In this document: positions 8,007 to 15,463 of the stretch, one piece after another
Numbering within the stretch: the stretch's first letter is position 1
Layout: every line of letters starts with the position of its first letter
Virus record (IMG/VR): IMGVR_UViG_3300028806_000013
Coordinates: 1 to 57,257 of that record
Origin: a virus
DNA: 57,257 nucleotides
Reading direction: 5' to 3' (one strand)
Made by a program: the position numbers and the translations under genes
Notes under the pieces: model-generated
What the model was told of the DNA's origin: nothing
The model's database searches: none
The model's input: only the letters and a program-made list of their open reading frames with translations

Positions 8007-8068
8007 TTAAGCATATTACATCTATCGTATCAATAGGGCTGCTCGCACTCCCTGAAAATAACATTTGA
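8003..8068 (+). CDS. possible 21-aa hydrophobic peptide
   Basis: An ATGA overlap with the preceding stop opens a 21-codon frame with a hydrophobic middle (ITSIVSIGLLALP). It has coupling geometry but no other support and could be chance. It ends inside the -35 of the next promoter. Confidence 0.25.
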   Translation: MIKHITSIVSIGLLALPENNI

Positions 8069-8093
8069 TAAATAAAATATATTGATGTATAGT
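8065..8093 (+). promoter_or_regulatory. internal early promoter
   Basis: TTGATA (8065-8070), a 17-base spacer and TATAGT (8088-8093). The flanks ACATTTGA and GATGTATAGTCA are shared with the promoter at 54459-54487. Predicted start near 8100, just before the gene at 8122. Confidence 0.8.
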
Positions 8094-8121
8094 CATATCT
8101 TTATAAGAGCGGGAGAAAGAC

Positions 8122-8541
8122 ATGTTCCATCAATTTAACGGTATGACAGCTAACAAGATTAATGAAGAAAAGAAACACAAGAAAGATTCTTTGAGGAATA
8201 ATATACTAGAGAAGAATCATAAGGCAGCCTCTCTTAGAGAGCTTAGAAAGATGTTTGAAGGAATGGGTATTAATGAGCAGGATAAAAAACAAGATTATAG
8301 GAGGCATGATTATATGTTCCATAAATTTAGACCAGAGAAAGATGATATTCAGAAGTTCTTAAGTAATCTTCCGGAACCATCAAGAGAGCCAAAGAAGGAT
8401 TTAAATCCTATTCCTATGGGCGATGGAACTATGTTTACTCAACATAGAATTGATAAGATAAACGCTTTTAAGATAGAAGCATTAGAGGCTAATATCATTA
8501 AAGGTGGTAAGCCTAGGACGACAGGAAGTCATCGGTATTGA
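8122..8541 (+). CDS. hypothetical protein, 139 aa
   Basis: First gene after the internal promoter, with GGGAGA about 6 bases before the ATG. A basic, polar protein with two similar FHQF/MFHKF stretches (residues 2-5 and about 65-69), perhaps a weak internal repeat. Function unknown. Confidence 0.75.
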   Translation: MFHQFNGMTANKINEEKKHKKDSLRNNILEKNHKAASLRELRKMFEGMGINEQDKKQDYRRHDYMFHKFRPEKDDIQKFLSNLPEPSREPKKDLNPIPMGDGTMFTQHRIDKINAFKIEALEANIIKGGKPRTTGSHRY

Positions 8542-8551
8542 TGAATCGTGG

Positions 8552-8752
8552 ATGATAATAGATGAACCTTACATTTGTGAAAAGTGTAAGGGCGTCTTTA
8601 TGAAAACTAGGCCAGATGCTGTCGCTATTAAAGAAGCTAAAGATATATTTCCAGACCTAGAAAACCATCCAATTTCAATTATCTGTGAAGATTGTCATAT
8701 TGAGTTTATGAAATGGTATAATGAGAACTTCAAGAATAGGATACTTAATTAG
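8552..8752 (+). CDS. zinc-ribbon-like small protein, 66 aa
   Basis: CEKC near the N-terminus and CEDC about 38 residues later form a two-knuckle zinc ribbon. I favour ATG 8552 because the domain begins at once (MIIDEPYICEKC); a GTG at 8504 overlapping the previous gene is the alternative. Neither has a strong ribosome site. It may bind nucleic acid or protein. Confidence 0.65.
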   Translation: MIIDEPYICEKCKGVFMKTRPDAVAIKEAKDIFPDLENHPISIICEDCHIEFMKWYNENFKNRILN

Positions 8753-9049
8753 ATGATTGAAATGGAAGGCGACATAATTGTAAAGTGCTCCACTACTGGA
8801 TGTGATGGCTACACTACTTCTTCTGTTGAAATGTTTCCTTATTTTAAACGAGTTAATTGGAAGTGTGGAGAATGTTTAGACGAAGCTATCATGAAAGCTG
8901 AAAGGAAAATAGCTAGAGACGAATTTATTTCTCGTTTTAAAGATTCTGCTAGAAAAGCAAAATCAACTGCTTCTGATGAAGAATTGGAATTAATAGCTAA
9001 TTCTTTATTGGATGAAGTAGATGCTGTATTGTCCGAGGAGGATACTTAA
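8753..9049 (+). CDS. zinc-ribbon-like protein, 98 aa
   Basis: Begins immediately after the preceding stop. Cys pairs CSTTGC and CGEC (residues about 12-17 and 38-41) form a putative zinc ribbon, followed by a charged helical tail ending in acidic residues. The segment CLDEAIMKAERK resembles the pattern at the open right edge of the window. Function unknown. Confidence 0.7.
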   Translation: MIEMEGDIIVKCSTTGCDGYTTSSVEMFPYFKRVNWKCGECLDEAIMKAERKIARDEFISRFKDSARKAKSTASDEELELIANSLLDEVDAVLSEEDT

Positions 9050-9583
9050 TTGAAATACCGAATAGCTCAGCTCAGAAAGACCTGTGATAAATTTCCCTCT
9101 CAATGGGAAGGTCATGATATGTTAGGTAAGTTCGTTTATATCCGCTATAGAGCTGGTATTCTCTCTATTGGAATTGATATCAATGAAGAGAAAGCTATCT
9201 CTAAGAAATTAGATAAAGAGTTTGCTTTAATGATCGATATATCTAAGACGCATGGTTCACATGATGGTTTTATGCACACAATAGAGATGAAGTTATTCTT
9301 AAAGGATACGGTAGACTTTAGTAGCTGCGCATTCTTGCCTGATAACTTTGAGAAAACTTATATCGGCGAAGGTTTTTGTAGAAGAGAAGAAACACTATTA
9401 CAGCTAGAAAGCTTCAGTCCTATAACAGTGAAAGAGAAGATGCCAGAAGGAAGTAAACCAAACTTAGAAGTGTCATCAGATAGGCAAAGAATCATAGATG
9501 ATTGGACGAGTTATAGTACTTATGATTCTTTAGAGGATGCTTTGAGGGGGTTAGATACGCGCTCATTAAGCTCCTCTAGCTGA
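9050..9583 (+). CDS. hypothetical protein with TTG start, 177 aa
   Basis: Last gene of the early operon. The start is TTG 9050, preceded by a strong GAGGAGG eight bases upstream, which decides it. It begins MKYRIAQLRKTCDKFPSQW, similar in style to small phage proteins of unknown role, and ends in a Ser-rich tail. Its 3' end overlaps the convergent gene 9520-9777 by 64 bases, so the two mRNAs are complementary there. Confidence 0.7.
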   Translation: MKYRIAQLRKTCDKFPSQWEGHDMLGKFVYIRYRAGILSIGIDINEEKAISKKLDKEFALMIDISKTHGSHDGFMHTIEMKLFLKDTVDFSSCAFLPDNFEKTYIGEGFCRREETLLQLESFSPITVKEKMPEGSKPNLEVSSDRQRIIDDWTSYSTYDSLEDALRGLDTRSLSSSS

Positions 9584-9777
9584 TAAACAAAACAATTCCT
9601 TCTATCTAATGCGAAATCAAGATTATCTAGATATTCTTCATGCGCTTCAGCCATCTTATCTAATCGCTTCTCAATCTCTGGTAGAAGACTTATTGGAACA
9701 CGTATAGCTTTAGTAGGCTCTCCATATCGATTCGTTCCTATCGGCCTTCCTGCGCCTTTACGAGAACCACCGCTCAT
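9520..9777 (-). CDS. small RKGAGRP-type phage protein, 85 aa
   Basis: Starts MSGGSRKGAGRPIGTN and continues YGEPTKAIRVP, the signature of a widespread family of short phage and plasmid proteins with a ribbon-helix-helix-like beginning, followed by a coiled-coil region. Probably a DNA-binding protein; target unknown. Last gene of the minus operon that starts at 14521. Confidence 0.8.
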   Translation of the reverse strand: MSGGSRKGAGRPIGTNRYGEPTKAIRVPISLLPEIEKRLDKMAEAHEEYLDNLDFALDRRNCFVYQLEELNERVSNPLKASSKES

Positions 9778-10037
9778 TCGCTTACCTTCTTTATTCCTAT
9801 CTTCCCGTATGCTTTCTCTACATCTTCAACAGTACGCGCTGCTTCAATCTTGTTATAAGTCATATCATCTATCATTTGTCTGAGCCTGTTGTTCTCGTCC
9901 TCTATTCTTATGTACTCTTTATTAAATTCTAAAATGATTTTATCACATGTTTTGTAAGCCTTAGTCGTTAAGTAATAAGCCATAAGCGTAAAGGATGTCG
10001 CCATTAAGAGACTAAATACTGAAAAGAAATCCATCAT
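9774..10037 (-). CDS. membrane-anchored coiled-coil protein, 87 aa
   Basis: An N-terminal transmembrane segment (FFSVFSLLMATSFTLMAYYL) is followed by a charged coiled coil. Overlaps the next gene by 4 bases. Its layout matches the neighbouring 108-aa protein, so the two look like a diverged pair. A spanin-like or inner-membrane exclusion role is possible, but it sits in an early operon, not a lysis cassette. Confidence 0.7.
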   Translation of the reverse strand: MMDFFSVFSLLMATSFTLMAYYLTTKAYKTCDKIILEFNKEYIRIEDENNRLRQMIDDMTYNKIEAARTVEDVEKAYGKIGIKKVSE

Positions 10038-10360
10038 GCCTTATTCCTCTTGTTTATAGAATTTTGCATTATAATATTCTGGGTATCCAATATCATTTCT
10101 CTTAGCTTCTTATTTTCATTCTTCAATTCTTCGATGATTAAGCCATCTGGAGGATTAGTTAATATGATTTCGTCATATGGTCCTATCATAATAAACTCAC
10201 CTGGTTCAAACTTCATATCTCTCGTTATTCGTTTAAGAATATGAGCATGCTCTGATAGTTTTGATTTTAAATCATCTGTTTGTGATTTAAGAAAATAATA
10301 ATAGATTAAAGCAGACACTAAAGAGAAGGTCATACCAAATGCACCCAAGAAATCAATCAT
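10034..10360 (-). CDS. membrane-anchored coiled-coil protein, 108 aa
   Basis: Begins MIDFLGAFGMTFSLVSALIY, a transmembrane helix, then a coiled coil, a short beta-like insert (GEFIMIGPYDEIILTNPP) and another coiled coil. It resembles the 87-aa protein encoded next to it. Overlaps both neighbours by 4 bases. Function unknown. Confidence 0.7.
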   Translation of the reverse strand: MIDFLGAFGMTFSLVSALIYYYFLKSQTDDLKSKLSEHAHILKRITRDMKFEPGEFIMIGPYDEIILTNPPDGLIIEELKNENKKLREMILDTQNIIMQNSINKRNKA

Positions 10361-11130
10361 GCCTTATTCCTAAAGTTATTATTGTTACTACCATTGTTAT
10401 TGTTCAAATCAACCCCCCTATCAAGTCCATATCTTTCCAGAGTCGATAATGTTTCAGCTAATAGTTTCTGCATCTTCTCAGCCATAAAGATAGGCTTGCT
10501 CATTAGATTAATCTCAGTCTCTTTACGCTGTAGCTTCATATAATCATTATTGGTTTTAGAATTATTATATTGCTCTCTCGCTAATATATAATCTGCATGA
10601 GCTTCTCTATAAAGCGAATTAAAAGAAATTAATATTTCTGCATTATACAACATCTCTTTCTTTAAATCTTCTTGAAGACTGGGTCCTTTATGAGAAAAAG
10701 TTTCCCTATTAGAAATTTCTTCGTCTTCTAATTCATCACTTTCCCAAGGGGTAACGGGGGAAAATTTTAGCTCTTCTTCGGAAGCTGATATAGGAATAGC
10801 TTTTCCTCCATATACTTCTGTGATAGCTGCCAATCTGTCTACCAGAGAACTTTGGGATGAAGGCGTTAAATCATCTATCTCTTTTTGGCTAGGTCTAAAC
10901 ACGGGCGCTTCTGGTTGATAATATTCGGTTTCTATATCAACCCTAACTAAGGTCGCATACTGTGGTTGAGGTGCTAATCTTGTGAATTGATGAAGGAATG
11001 TTGGATTATGCCCAACAATATTTGGGTTATCTCTAGTCATTAATGGCTCTCTCTGGTTATCTGGATTACCTAGGAATGATAACTCTAGTACTTCTCGTTC
11101 AGCGTCCTTACTATTTTCGTCTGTAAACAC
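10357..11130 (-). CDS. hypothetical protein with GTG start, 257 aa
   Basis: I place the start at GTG 11130 because AAAGGAGG lies about 5 bases upstream. A longer frame reaching 11205 would run through a strongly structured leader. The first half is Pro-rich and probably disordered, the second half helical, and the C-terminus is Asn-rich (NNNNGSNNNN). No enzyme motif seen. Follows the structured segment 11154-11241. Confidence 0.7.
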   Translation of the reverse strand: MFTDENSKDAEREVLELSFLGNPDNQREPLMTRDNPNIVGHNPTFLHQFTRLAPQPQYATLVRVDIETEYYQPEAPVFRPSQKEIDDLTPSSQSSLVDRLAAITEVYGGKAIPISASEEELKFSPVTPWESDELEDEEISNRETFSHKGPSLQEDLKKEMLYNAEILISFNSLYREAHADYILAREQYNNSKTNNDYMKLQRKETEINLMSKPIFMAEKMQKLLAETLSTLERYGLDRGVDLNNNNGSNNNNFRNKA

Positions 11131-11153
11131 GATAACCTCCTTTACTCCTAAAG

Positions 11154-11241
11154 AGAGGAGCGCTCCCAAGGCTTGGTTATTCAAGCTGATATCATAGAAT
11201 AACACTTGCCCCTATAAATATCAGCCTAAGAGCGCTCCTCT
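11154..11241 (-). ncRNA. three-way-junction-like structured leader
   Basis: AGAGGAGCGCTC (11154-11165) is perfectly complementary to GAGCGCTCCTCT (11230-11241). Inside it are a short hairpin (11166-11176) and a long helix, GCTGATAT (11185-11192) with ATATCAGC (11218-11225), extended by ATAG/CTAT. Together they form a three-helix junction ending a few bases before the AAAGGAGG of the gene at 11130. This could be a regulatory leader or RNA processing site; no known riboswitch class was recognised. Confidence 0.5.
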
Positions 11242-11436
11242 AAGACAATAGACAAGAATGATAAGACGTAGCCGGATTTGAACCAGCGCCCTCTTACGAA
11301 GGTATTAACCAAAATGTAATCCTATCTGCATTCTATTGCCTTAGAGGAATTCTCTAAAGACAGAGATAAACAAAATTGATAAGATAGCGCCCCCAACGGG
11401 CTACGGGGCATCGTATAGCCCCCACATAGAATAAAA
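11242..11436 (-). other. structured intergenic sequence with tRNA-like T-arm and repeated tails
   Basis: On the minus strand it holds GGGGGCTATACGATGCCCC, alternative GC hairpins, a 6-bp hairpin (TTAGAG/CTCTAA), and a segment with a TTCGTAA loop and GCTGG-TTCAAAT-CCGGC, a perfect tRNA T-arm shape. No matching acceptor or D-arm can be assembled, so it is not called a tRNA. The tails TCTTATCA-TTTTGT-TGTCTT and TCTTATCA-TCTTGT-TGTCTT occur twice, showing a degenerate duplication. Confidence 0.4.
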
Positions 11437-11520
11437 CTACTGTAATCTTACAGCGGAGTTCTTAGTATCAGTATCAGGCGCTCTTTCTCCTGTATAGATT
11501 TCAAATAGCTCTTTATTCAT
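11437..11520 (-). CDS. possible 27-aa peptide
   Basis: ATG at 11520 overlaps the end of the preceding gene and gives MNKELFEIYTGERAPD and 11 more residues. AGGAA lies upstream. Short and unrecognised, but its position between coupled genes and the leader suggests it may be translated. Confidence 0.35.
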   Translation of the reverse strand: MNKELFEIYTGERAPDTDTKNSAVRLQ

Positions 11521-11740
11521 ATAAGATTCCTATTATATCAAAAACTTTTTCTCTAATCTTATCTAGCAATATTTGTTCTGCATCGGTTAAGTCTAAATGC
11601 TTATCATACCTTCTTAAATAGCTTCCTATCTCTTCCAGTTTATAATAATTATCATAAGCTTGAATAACAGGCAATATTCGTTCTTTATGGAGAGTTTCCT
11701 CTTCAGAGCCAGATATTTCAAACGTTACTTTGTCAAACAT
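11513..11740 (-). CDS. hypothetical protein, 75 aa
   Basis: The start is placed at ATG 11740, with AGGTG about 5 bases upstream, rather than at an earlier ATG at 11755. A charged, helical protein. The ribosome site lies inside the small membrane-protein gene upstream, implying coupling. Function unknown. Confidence 0.6.
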   Translation of the reverse strand: MFDKVTFEISGSEEETLHKERILPVIQAYDNYYKLEEIGSYLRRYDKHLDLTDAEQILLDKIREKVFDIIGILYE

Positions 11741-11864
11741 GGAAACACCTATCAATCATCTTAGAACACCAGGTTAATGAAAATGCCAGGAAATGACCTA
11801 ATCCATAAAGAACACCTATCATTAATAGATAGCCTAGTGGAGAATTAAATGACTGAAAGCTCAT
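11733..11864 (-). CDS. small membrane protein, 43 aa
   Basis: ATG at 11864 overlaps the previous stop (ATGA) and the stop overlaps the next gene by 8 bases. The product has one hydrophobic span (GYLLMIGVLYGLGHFLAFSL). It fills what would otherwise be a gap in a fully coupled operon, which supports it. Function unknown. Confidence 0.55.
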   Translation of the reverse strand: MSFQSFNSPLGYLLMIGVLYGLGHFLAFSLTWCSKMIDRCFHV

Positions 11865-12451
11865 GATGCTATTTTATCGCCATCTGCTGTTTCAGTCATA
11901 ATATCCTCTGCGCTGGGTGTCGCCCTCTTCAATTCAGCATCTACTTCTTCAGGAGTCATTCCTAGGAACTCAGCAGCTTTCTCTTTCTGAGACTTCATCG
12001 TATCTTCTGCTGTTGTTTCATCTTCAATAGGAGCTGGATTAATAGTATTCATTCCTTGTTCCTCATGGATTGTGTTATAAAGTTTTCTCATCTCGTCAGC
12101 TATTCCACAAAATTCATGAAAATATATAGTATTGCCCGTATCGGCAGCAACCTTTTTAAAGAGTGCGTTACACATAAAACGATTATTATGAGAGGACATC
12201 GCCTCTCTAATGGATTCTGCTGAATTGACCATGACATCAGTAAAGAAATCAACTATCGGCATTCTGTTAGCCGCTTTAACGAGCAATGAATATTTCTGTG
12301 CCAAAGCTTTAAAATCATCTAGAAAGAATTTAGCGGTCTCTAAATCTTCAGGAGTAAAATCTTTTCTAATTTGTTTAATATCAGAAGCAGAAACGGTAAC
12401 CGCTTCTCCTAGTTTCTCTAACATCTCTTTCAACATGTGACCCAAACTCAT
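11861..12451 (-). CDS. hypothetical protein, 196 aa
   Basis: A soluble, mostly helical protein with an acidic Thr/Glu-rich C-terminal third. It contains EFLGMTPEEVDAELKRA, a short UBA-like or HeH-like helical stretch, but this is weak. Overlaps the SPFH gene by 4 bases, so the two may act together. No family recognised. Confidence 0.75.
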   Translation of the reverse strand: MSLGHMLKEMLEKLGEAVTVSASDIKQIRKDFTPEDLETAKFFLDDFKALAQKYSLLVKAANRMPIVDFFTDVMVNSAESIREAMSSHNNRFMCNALFKKVAADTGNTIYFHEFCGIADEMRKLYNTIHEEQGMNTINPAPIEDETTAEDTMKSQKEKAAEFLGMTPEEVDAELKRATPSAEDIMTETADGDKIAS

Positions 12452-13419
12452 TTCTTCGCCTCCTCATCAAATGGTAATTGAAACATAACGCCATTAGAAC
12501 CACCAGCAAACTTTGGCATTTGACCATCCCATTTGTTAACTGATTCCCACTTAATTAATTCATTGCTTAAAGATTTCGTTAAAAGCGCATTTGCCTCTGC
12601 TTTCGCTTTAGCTTCTATTAAAAGACTATCGCCATTACCCTTAGCTGTTAATACCTTAGCATTAGCTTCACCTTGTGCTTTAGCGACCTCTTTCTTGGCT
12701 TGGGCTTCTGTTTCTCTTAATTCATTCTCTCGCTGTTGTGCCTTCTGAGTAGCTTCAATCTTACGATTCAATGCTTCCATGACAATAGCAGGAACTTTAA
12801 ACTGACCCATAATAAATATACTATTTATCTTAAATCCAAGTGGGCTCAAATCATCTTTTACATGGTCTAGGACTAATTTAAAGAATTCCTCTTTCTTCTC
12901 ACCATAGAGTTCTTCAATCTTCATTCTAGAGGATACTCTGTTAATAGCGTCTCTAATATTATTTCTAATAAAGACATCGGTTATTTCTTCAATCCCTCGT
13001 CTATATTTCTGAAACAAGACAGGTATCTTATCAGCATCTAGCTCATAGGATATACCAATATCCGCATGAACCGATAAACCTTCAGAGGTTTGAAAGTTGA
13101 ATCCAGAATCACCTTCCCATACATGATTTTGTTGGAAAGTAGGGAAATGATAAACAGATTGCCACGGCATTAATAGATGCATCCCCACCGGCAACGCTTT
13201 CTCTTCAACGCCTGAGTGCATTCCCATCATGTCTACGACTACGCCAACTTCCCCTGGATAGATTTGAGTAATGCAAGTACTGAAGAATATAATTGCTGAA
13301 AATGCCCACGCACCCGCAGCCGCATGCGTGACAATAGGATTATTTATTTTAAAGTGACTATACGCATACCAAGCAGCGATAGGCATTGCAGTAATAAAAA
13401 GTGCAATCATGAGATACAT
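12448..13419 (-). CDS. SPFH/Band-7 (prohibitin-like) membrane protein, 323 aa
   Basis: Hydrophobic segments at about residues 2-20 and 33-52 anchor the protein. Residues about 55-230 form an SPFH domain, including YPGEVGVVVD, LPVGMHLLMPW, and LFQKYRRGIEEITD followed by NNIRDAINRVSS. Then comes an Ala/Glu/Lys-rich coiled coil (about 230-275), as in prohibitin/HflK-like proteins that form membrane rings and control AAA proteases. Known phage copies are mostly uncharacterised. Modulating host FtsH or HflKC is plausible inference. Confidence 0.88.
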   Translation of the reverse strand: MYLMIALFITAMPIAAWYAYSHFKINNPIVTHAAAGAWAFSAIIFFSTCITQIYPGEVGVVVDMMGMHSGVEEKALPVGMHLLMPWQSVYHFPTFQQNHVWEGDSGFNFQTSEGLSVHADIGISYELDADKIPVLFQKYRRGIEEITDVFIRNNIRDAINRVSSRMKIEELYGEKKEEFFKLVLDHVKDDLSPLGFKINSIFIMGQFKVPAIVMEALNRKIEATQKAQQRENELRETEAQAKKEVAKAQGEANAKVLTAKGNGDSLLIEAKAKAEANALLTKSLSNELIKWESVNKWDGQMPKFAGGSNGVMFQLPFDEEAKK

Positions 13420-13637
13420 TATTTTAATTCCTCATAATTACTATGTTCATCAAAGTAATCACATAATTCACTGAGTGACTTTCCATCCTCTATAAGTTTT
13501 TGTAATTGCTCTACCATCCAGCTTGTATTTCGTTCATTTTTTACGCCGCCTAGCACGCTAACATTATCTCCATGACATATAGCAATTTCTGTATATTCTA
13601 AATGTGGAAGATAGACCTCTGAAATACTCAAGTACAT
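13419..13637 (-). CDS. hypothetical protein, 72 aa
   Basis: A small acidic protein encoded directly before the SPFH gene with a 1-base overlap. The C-terminal half is helical (VEQLQKLIEDGKSLSELCDY). No recognised domain. Confidence 0.6.
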   Translation of the reverse strand: MYLSISEVYLPHLEYTEIAICHGDNVSVLGGVKNERNTSWMVEQLQKLIEDGKSLSELCDYFDEHSNYEELK

Positions 13638-13984
13638 TATTGATTATCCTTATGTTTAGATTGCTCTATTAATATTAATCGCTCTAAATCTTCAATCTCA
13701 TAGATTTTAAGAACATTTTTAGCCGCTTCTCTTTGCTTTAGTAAGACATCCCGAGAAATAGCATCTCTAGAAGCTTCTACAAAATTTCTCCCATAAGAGT
13801 TAACTTCTTCTTTATGGACTATATTTCCGAATACTTTTAATACTTTTTGAACCTTATAAGGGTATTGATAATCATGAGTCTCAACAACTCTATGTGTAGA
13901 AGAGATGTTTCTTCTAACAAAGTGCCACCAGAAGATAAATCCACCAACGACAACAGCGCCAAACATTAAATCAATGAGCCACAT
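13637..13984 (-). CDS. membrane-anchored protein, 115 aa
   Basis: N-terminal transmembrane segment (WLIDLMFGAVVVGGFIFWW) followed by a basic, helical cytoplasmic part. Shares terminal-base overlaps with both neighbours. With the SPFH protein and other small membrane proteins it makes this operon rich in membrane functions. Role unknown. Confidence 0.65.
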   Translation of the reverse strand: MWLIDLMFGAVVVGGFIFWWHFVRRNISSTHRVVETHDYQYPYKVQKVLKVFGNIVHKEEVNSYGRNFVEASRDAISRDVLLKQREAAKNVLKIYEIEDLERLILIEQSKHKDNQ

Positions 13985-14244
13985 TATACAGACTCCCCTA
14001 CAAAATCTATTCCTGTCTCTTCAGCCAAATAATCCATCCTTAATTCCCTTAGCTCTTTCACAACCCCTTTAAGATTACCGATAATCTCAATATCAAATCC
14101 TAAATCCTTTAAAAGAGGCAATTCATGTGAATTTAAATGGTCTCGTTTACAAATCTTTAACAATGCTCTAGAAGCATCGCACATAGGCATATAAACAACC
14201 GGTGTCATATTCCCACCTTGCCCACTTAAAATCAATTTATTCAT
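13984..14244 (-). CDS. hypothetical protein, 86 aa
   Basis: Small protein with MPMCDASRALLKICKRDHLN near residue 20 and a helical C-terminus. Overlaps the regulator gene by 8 bases. No family recognised. Confidence 0.65.
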   Translation of the reverse strand: MNKLILSGQGGNMTPVVYMPMCDASRALLKICKRDHLNSHELPLLKDLGFDIEIIGNLKGVVKELRELRMDYLAEETGIDFVGESV

Positions 14245-14521
14245 TTTTCTTCTTCTTGATTGACACTTTATACTTAGCCCATGCGACCGGGTTCAATTGG
14301 CTTGCTTTCACTTTACCTTCAGTTATCTTTTCTATTTCTAAGGACAGACGTAAAGAAACAGCATACCTATTATGCAATGATTGACTTAGATTTCCTTGAT
14401 TGCACTTCAATAATCGAGACAAGCCCGCAGGATTTAAATTTAATAGTTTAAGTACCTTGACTAAATGTTTATTAGAATATTTACTATTCTTTTGTGCAAA
14501 TGATTCTTTTACGTAACCCAT
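14237..14521 (-). CDS. YdaS/Cro-like helix-turn-helix regulator, 94 aa
   Basis: Start at ATG 14521, with GGAG about 9 bases upstream; the TTG at 14536 precedes the ribosome site and is rejected. Residues about 30-75 (LNLNPAGLSRLLKCNQGNLS, then a wing, then IEKITEGKVKASQLNP) follow the YdaS/Cro-type pattern, including the typical end rule 'IEK.T.G.V....L.P'. It lies directly behind its own promoter and is probably a repressor acting on the phage promoters, perhaps this one first. Confidence 0.8.
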   Translation of the reverse strand: MGYVKESFAQKNSKYSNKHLVKVLKLLNLNPAGLSRLLKCNQGNLSQSLHNRYAVSLRLSLEIEKITEGKVKASQLNPVAWAKYKVSIKKKKNE

Positions 14522-14552
14522 TAAAAATTTCTCCAATATTTAATTTAAATAT

Positions 14553-14580
14553 AGTATACTCAAAAAGAAATAAGTGTCAA
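14553..14580 (-). promoter_or_regulatory. promoter for the regulator/SPFH minus operon
   Basis: On the minus strand: A-tract, then CATTTGACA with -35 TTGACA (14580-14575), a 16-base spacer and -10 TATACT (14558-14553). The block TGTCAAATGTTTTTTT on the plus strand is identical at 48791-48806. Confidence 0.85.
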
Positions 14581-14602
14581 ATGTTTTTTTGGAGAATATT
14601 TT

Positions 14603-14782
14603 ATGGATGAAAAGAAATTTGATGAACCTGTTATGCCCCCTTCTTATGCGCCAACTGAGGAACAATTACGAGCGTATATTGAACATATCAGAATTGCATA
14701 CAATCTAGAAGAAAAGAAACCCAAGTCTATTTTAGATAAATTAAGGAGCCTCTATGCCAATTGTTTCAAAAAAGAAGATTGA
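14603..14782 (+). CDS. hypothetical protein, 59 aa
   Basis: ATG 14603 has GGAG about 8 bases upstream. The product is charged with a helical second half (EEQLRAYIEHIRIAYNLEE). It runs divergently from the regulator gene and overlaps the next gene by 29 bases. Function unknown. Confidence 0.6.
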   Translation: MDEKKFDEPVMPPSYAPTEEQLRAYIEHIRIAYNLEEKKPKSILDKLRSLYANCFKKED

Positions 14783-15158
14783 AGAACCTAAGTTATCAGA
14801 CAGAGATTTAAGAAAGATAGAGCTTGAAAAGAAGCGTAAAGAAGTGGCGTTAAAGAAGTTAGACAATCTTTCTAAGAAGACCATGAAATATTTATCTGGT
14901 CATGTGGATAAATATATTGTTTATGAGAAGCACGTCGACCACTTTGTGATGTTCAAGAAGATGACACTTACCATTAAGCGAGTTAACACAAATAGTACTT
15001 TTCAGCCTAGGGAATCTCATGATGAAGAAACATTTTATCATGTCTTTGTATTGAAGTTTATGAAAGAGGCTAAGGTTAAACCTTTACTAACACATGTTCC
15101 TTTTTTCATTGTAAGGGAGGAAGGTGAGATAGCTTATACGTTAGAGAAGATTCAATGA
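14754..15158 (+). CDS. hypothetical basic protein, 134 aa
   Basis: AAGGAG stands about 7 bases before the ATG. The first 45 residues are a Lys/Glu-rich helix; the rest looks beta-rich. No family recognised. Overlaps the next gene by 4 bases. Confidence 0.75.
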   Translation: MPIVSKKKIEEPKLSDRDLRKIELEKKRKEVALKKLDNLSKKTMKYLSGHVDKYIVYEKHVDHFVMFKKMTLTIKRVNTNSTFQPRESHDEETFYHVFVLKFMKEAKVKPLLTHVPFFIVREEGEIAYTLEKIQ

Positions 15159-15463
15159 ACGCCAGTTGGAAGAAATTATCTCCTAATTGTGAAATTCTAG
15201 AGCGTGAAGATGGGAAGGGATTTTATATTGTTTATAATTATTATCCCGCCACTGATACTTCTGAGACTACTATTATTAGAAAAGCTGATTTTAACAGTCG
15301 TCAACAGCATTATATCTTAAAGGGAGACCATAGAGAGCCGTTACAGGAATTATTTAAAGGGGGATATAAGAAGTGTATTGAGTATTATTATTCATTCCCT
15401 GCCAGAGATCCTCTACGGGAAGGCCATAAGAAGCTTTATCAAGAATATAGAGTTTCTGACTAA
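15155..15463 (+). CDS. hypothetical protein, 102 aa
   Basis: An aromatic-rich protein (GFYIVYNYYPATD). Its stop overlaps the convergent terminase stop by 4 bases. No family recognised. Confidence 0.7.
   Translation: MNASWKKLSPNCEILEREDGKGFYIVYNYYPATDTSETTIIRKADFNSRQQHYILKGDHREPLQELFKGGYKKCIEYYYSFPARDPLREGHKKLYQEYRVSD

Noticed and set aside
11262-11335. Functional tRNA gene
   Set aside because: Only the T-arm and a plausible anticodon loop can be formed; no 7-bp acceptor stem or D-arm is present.
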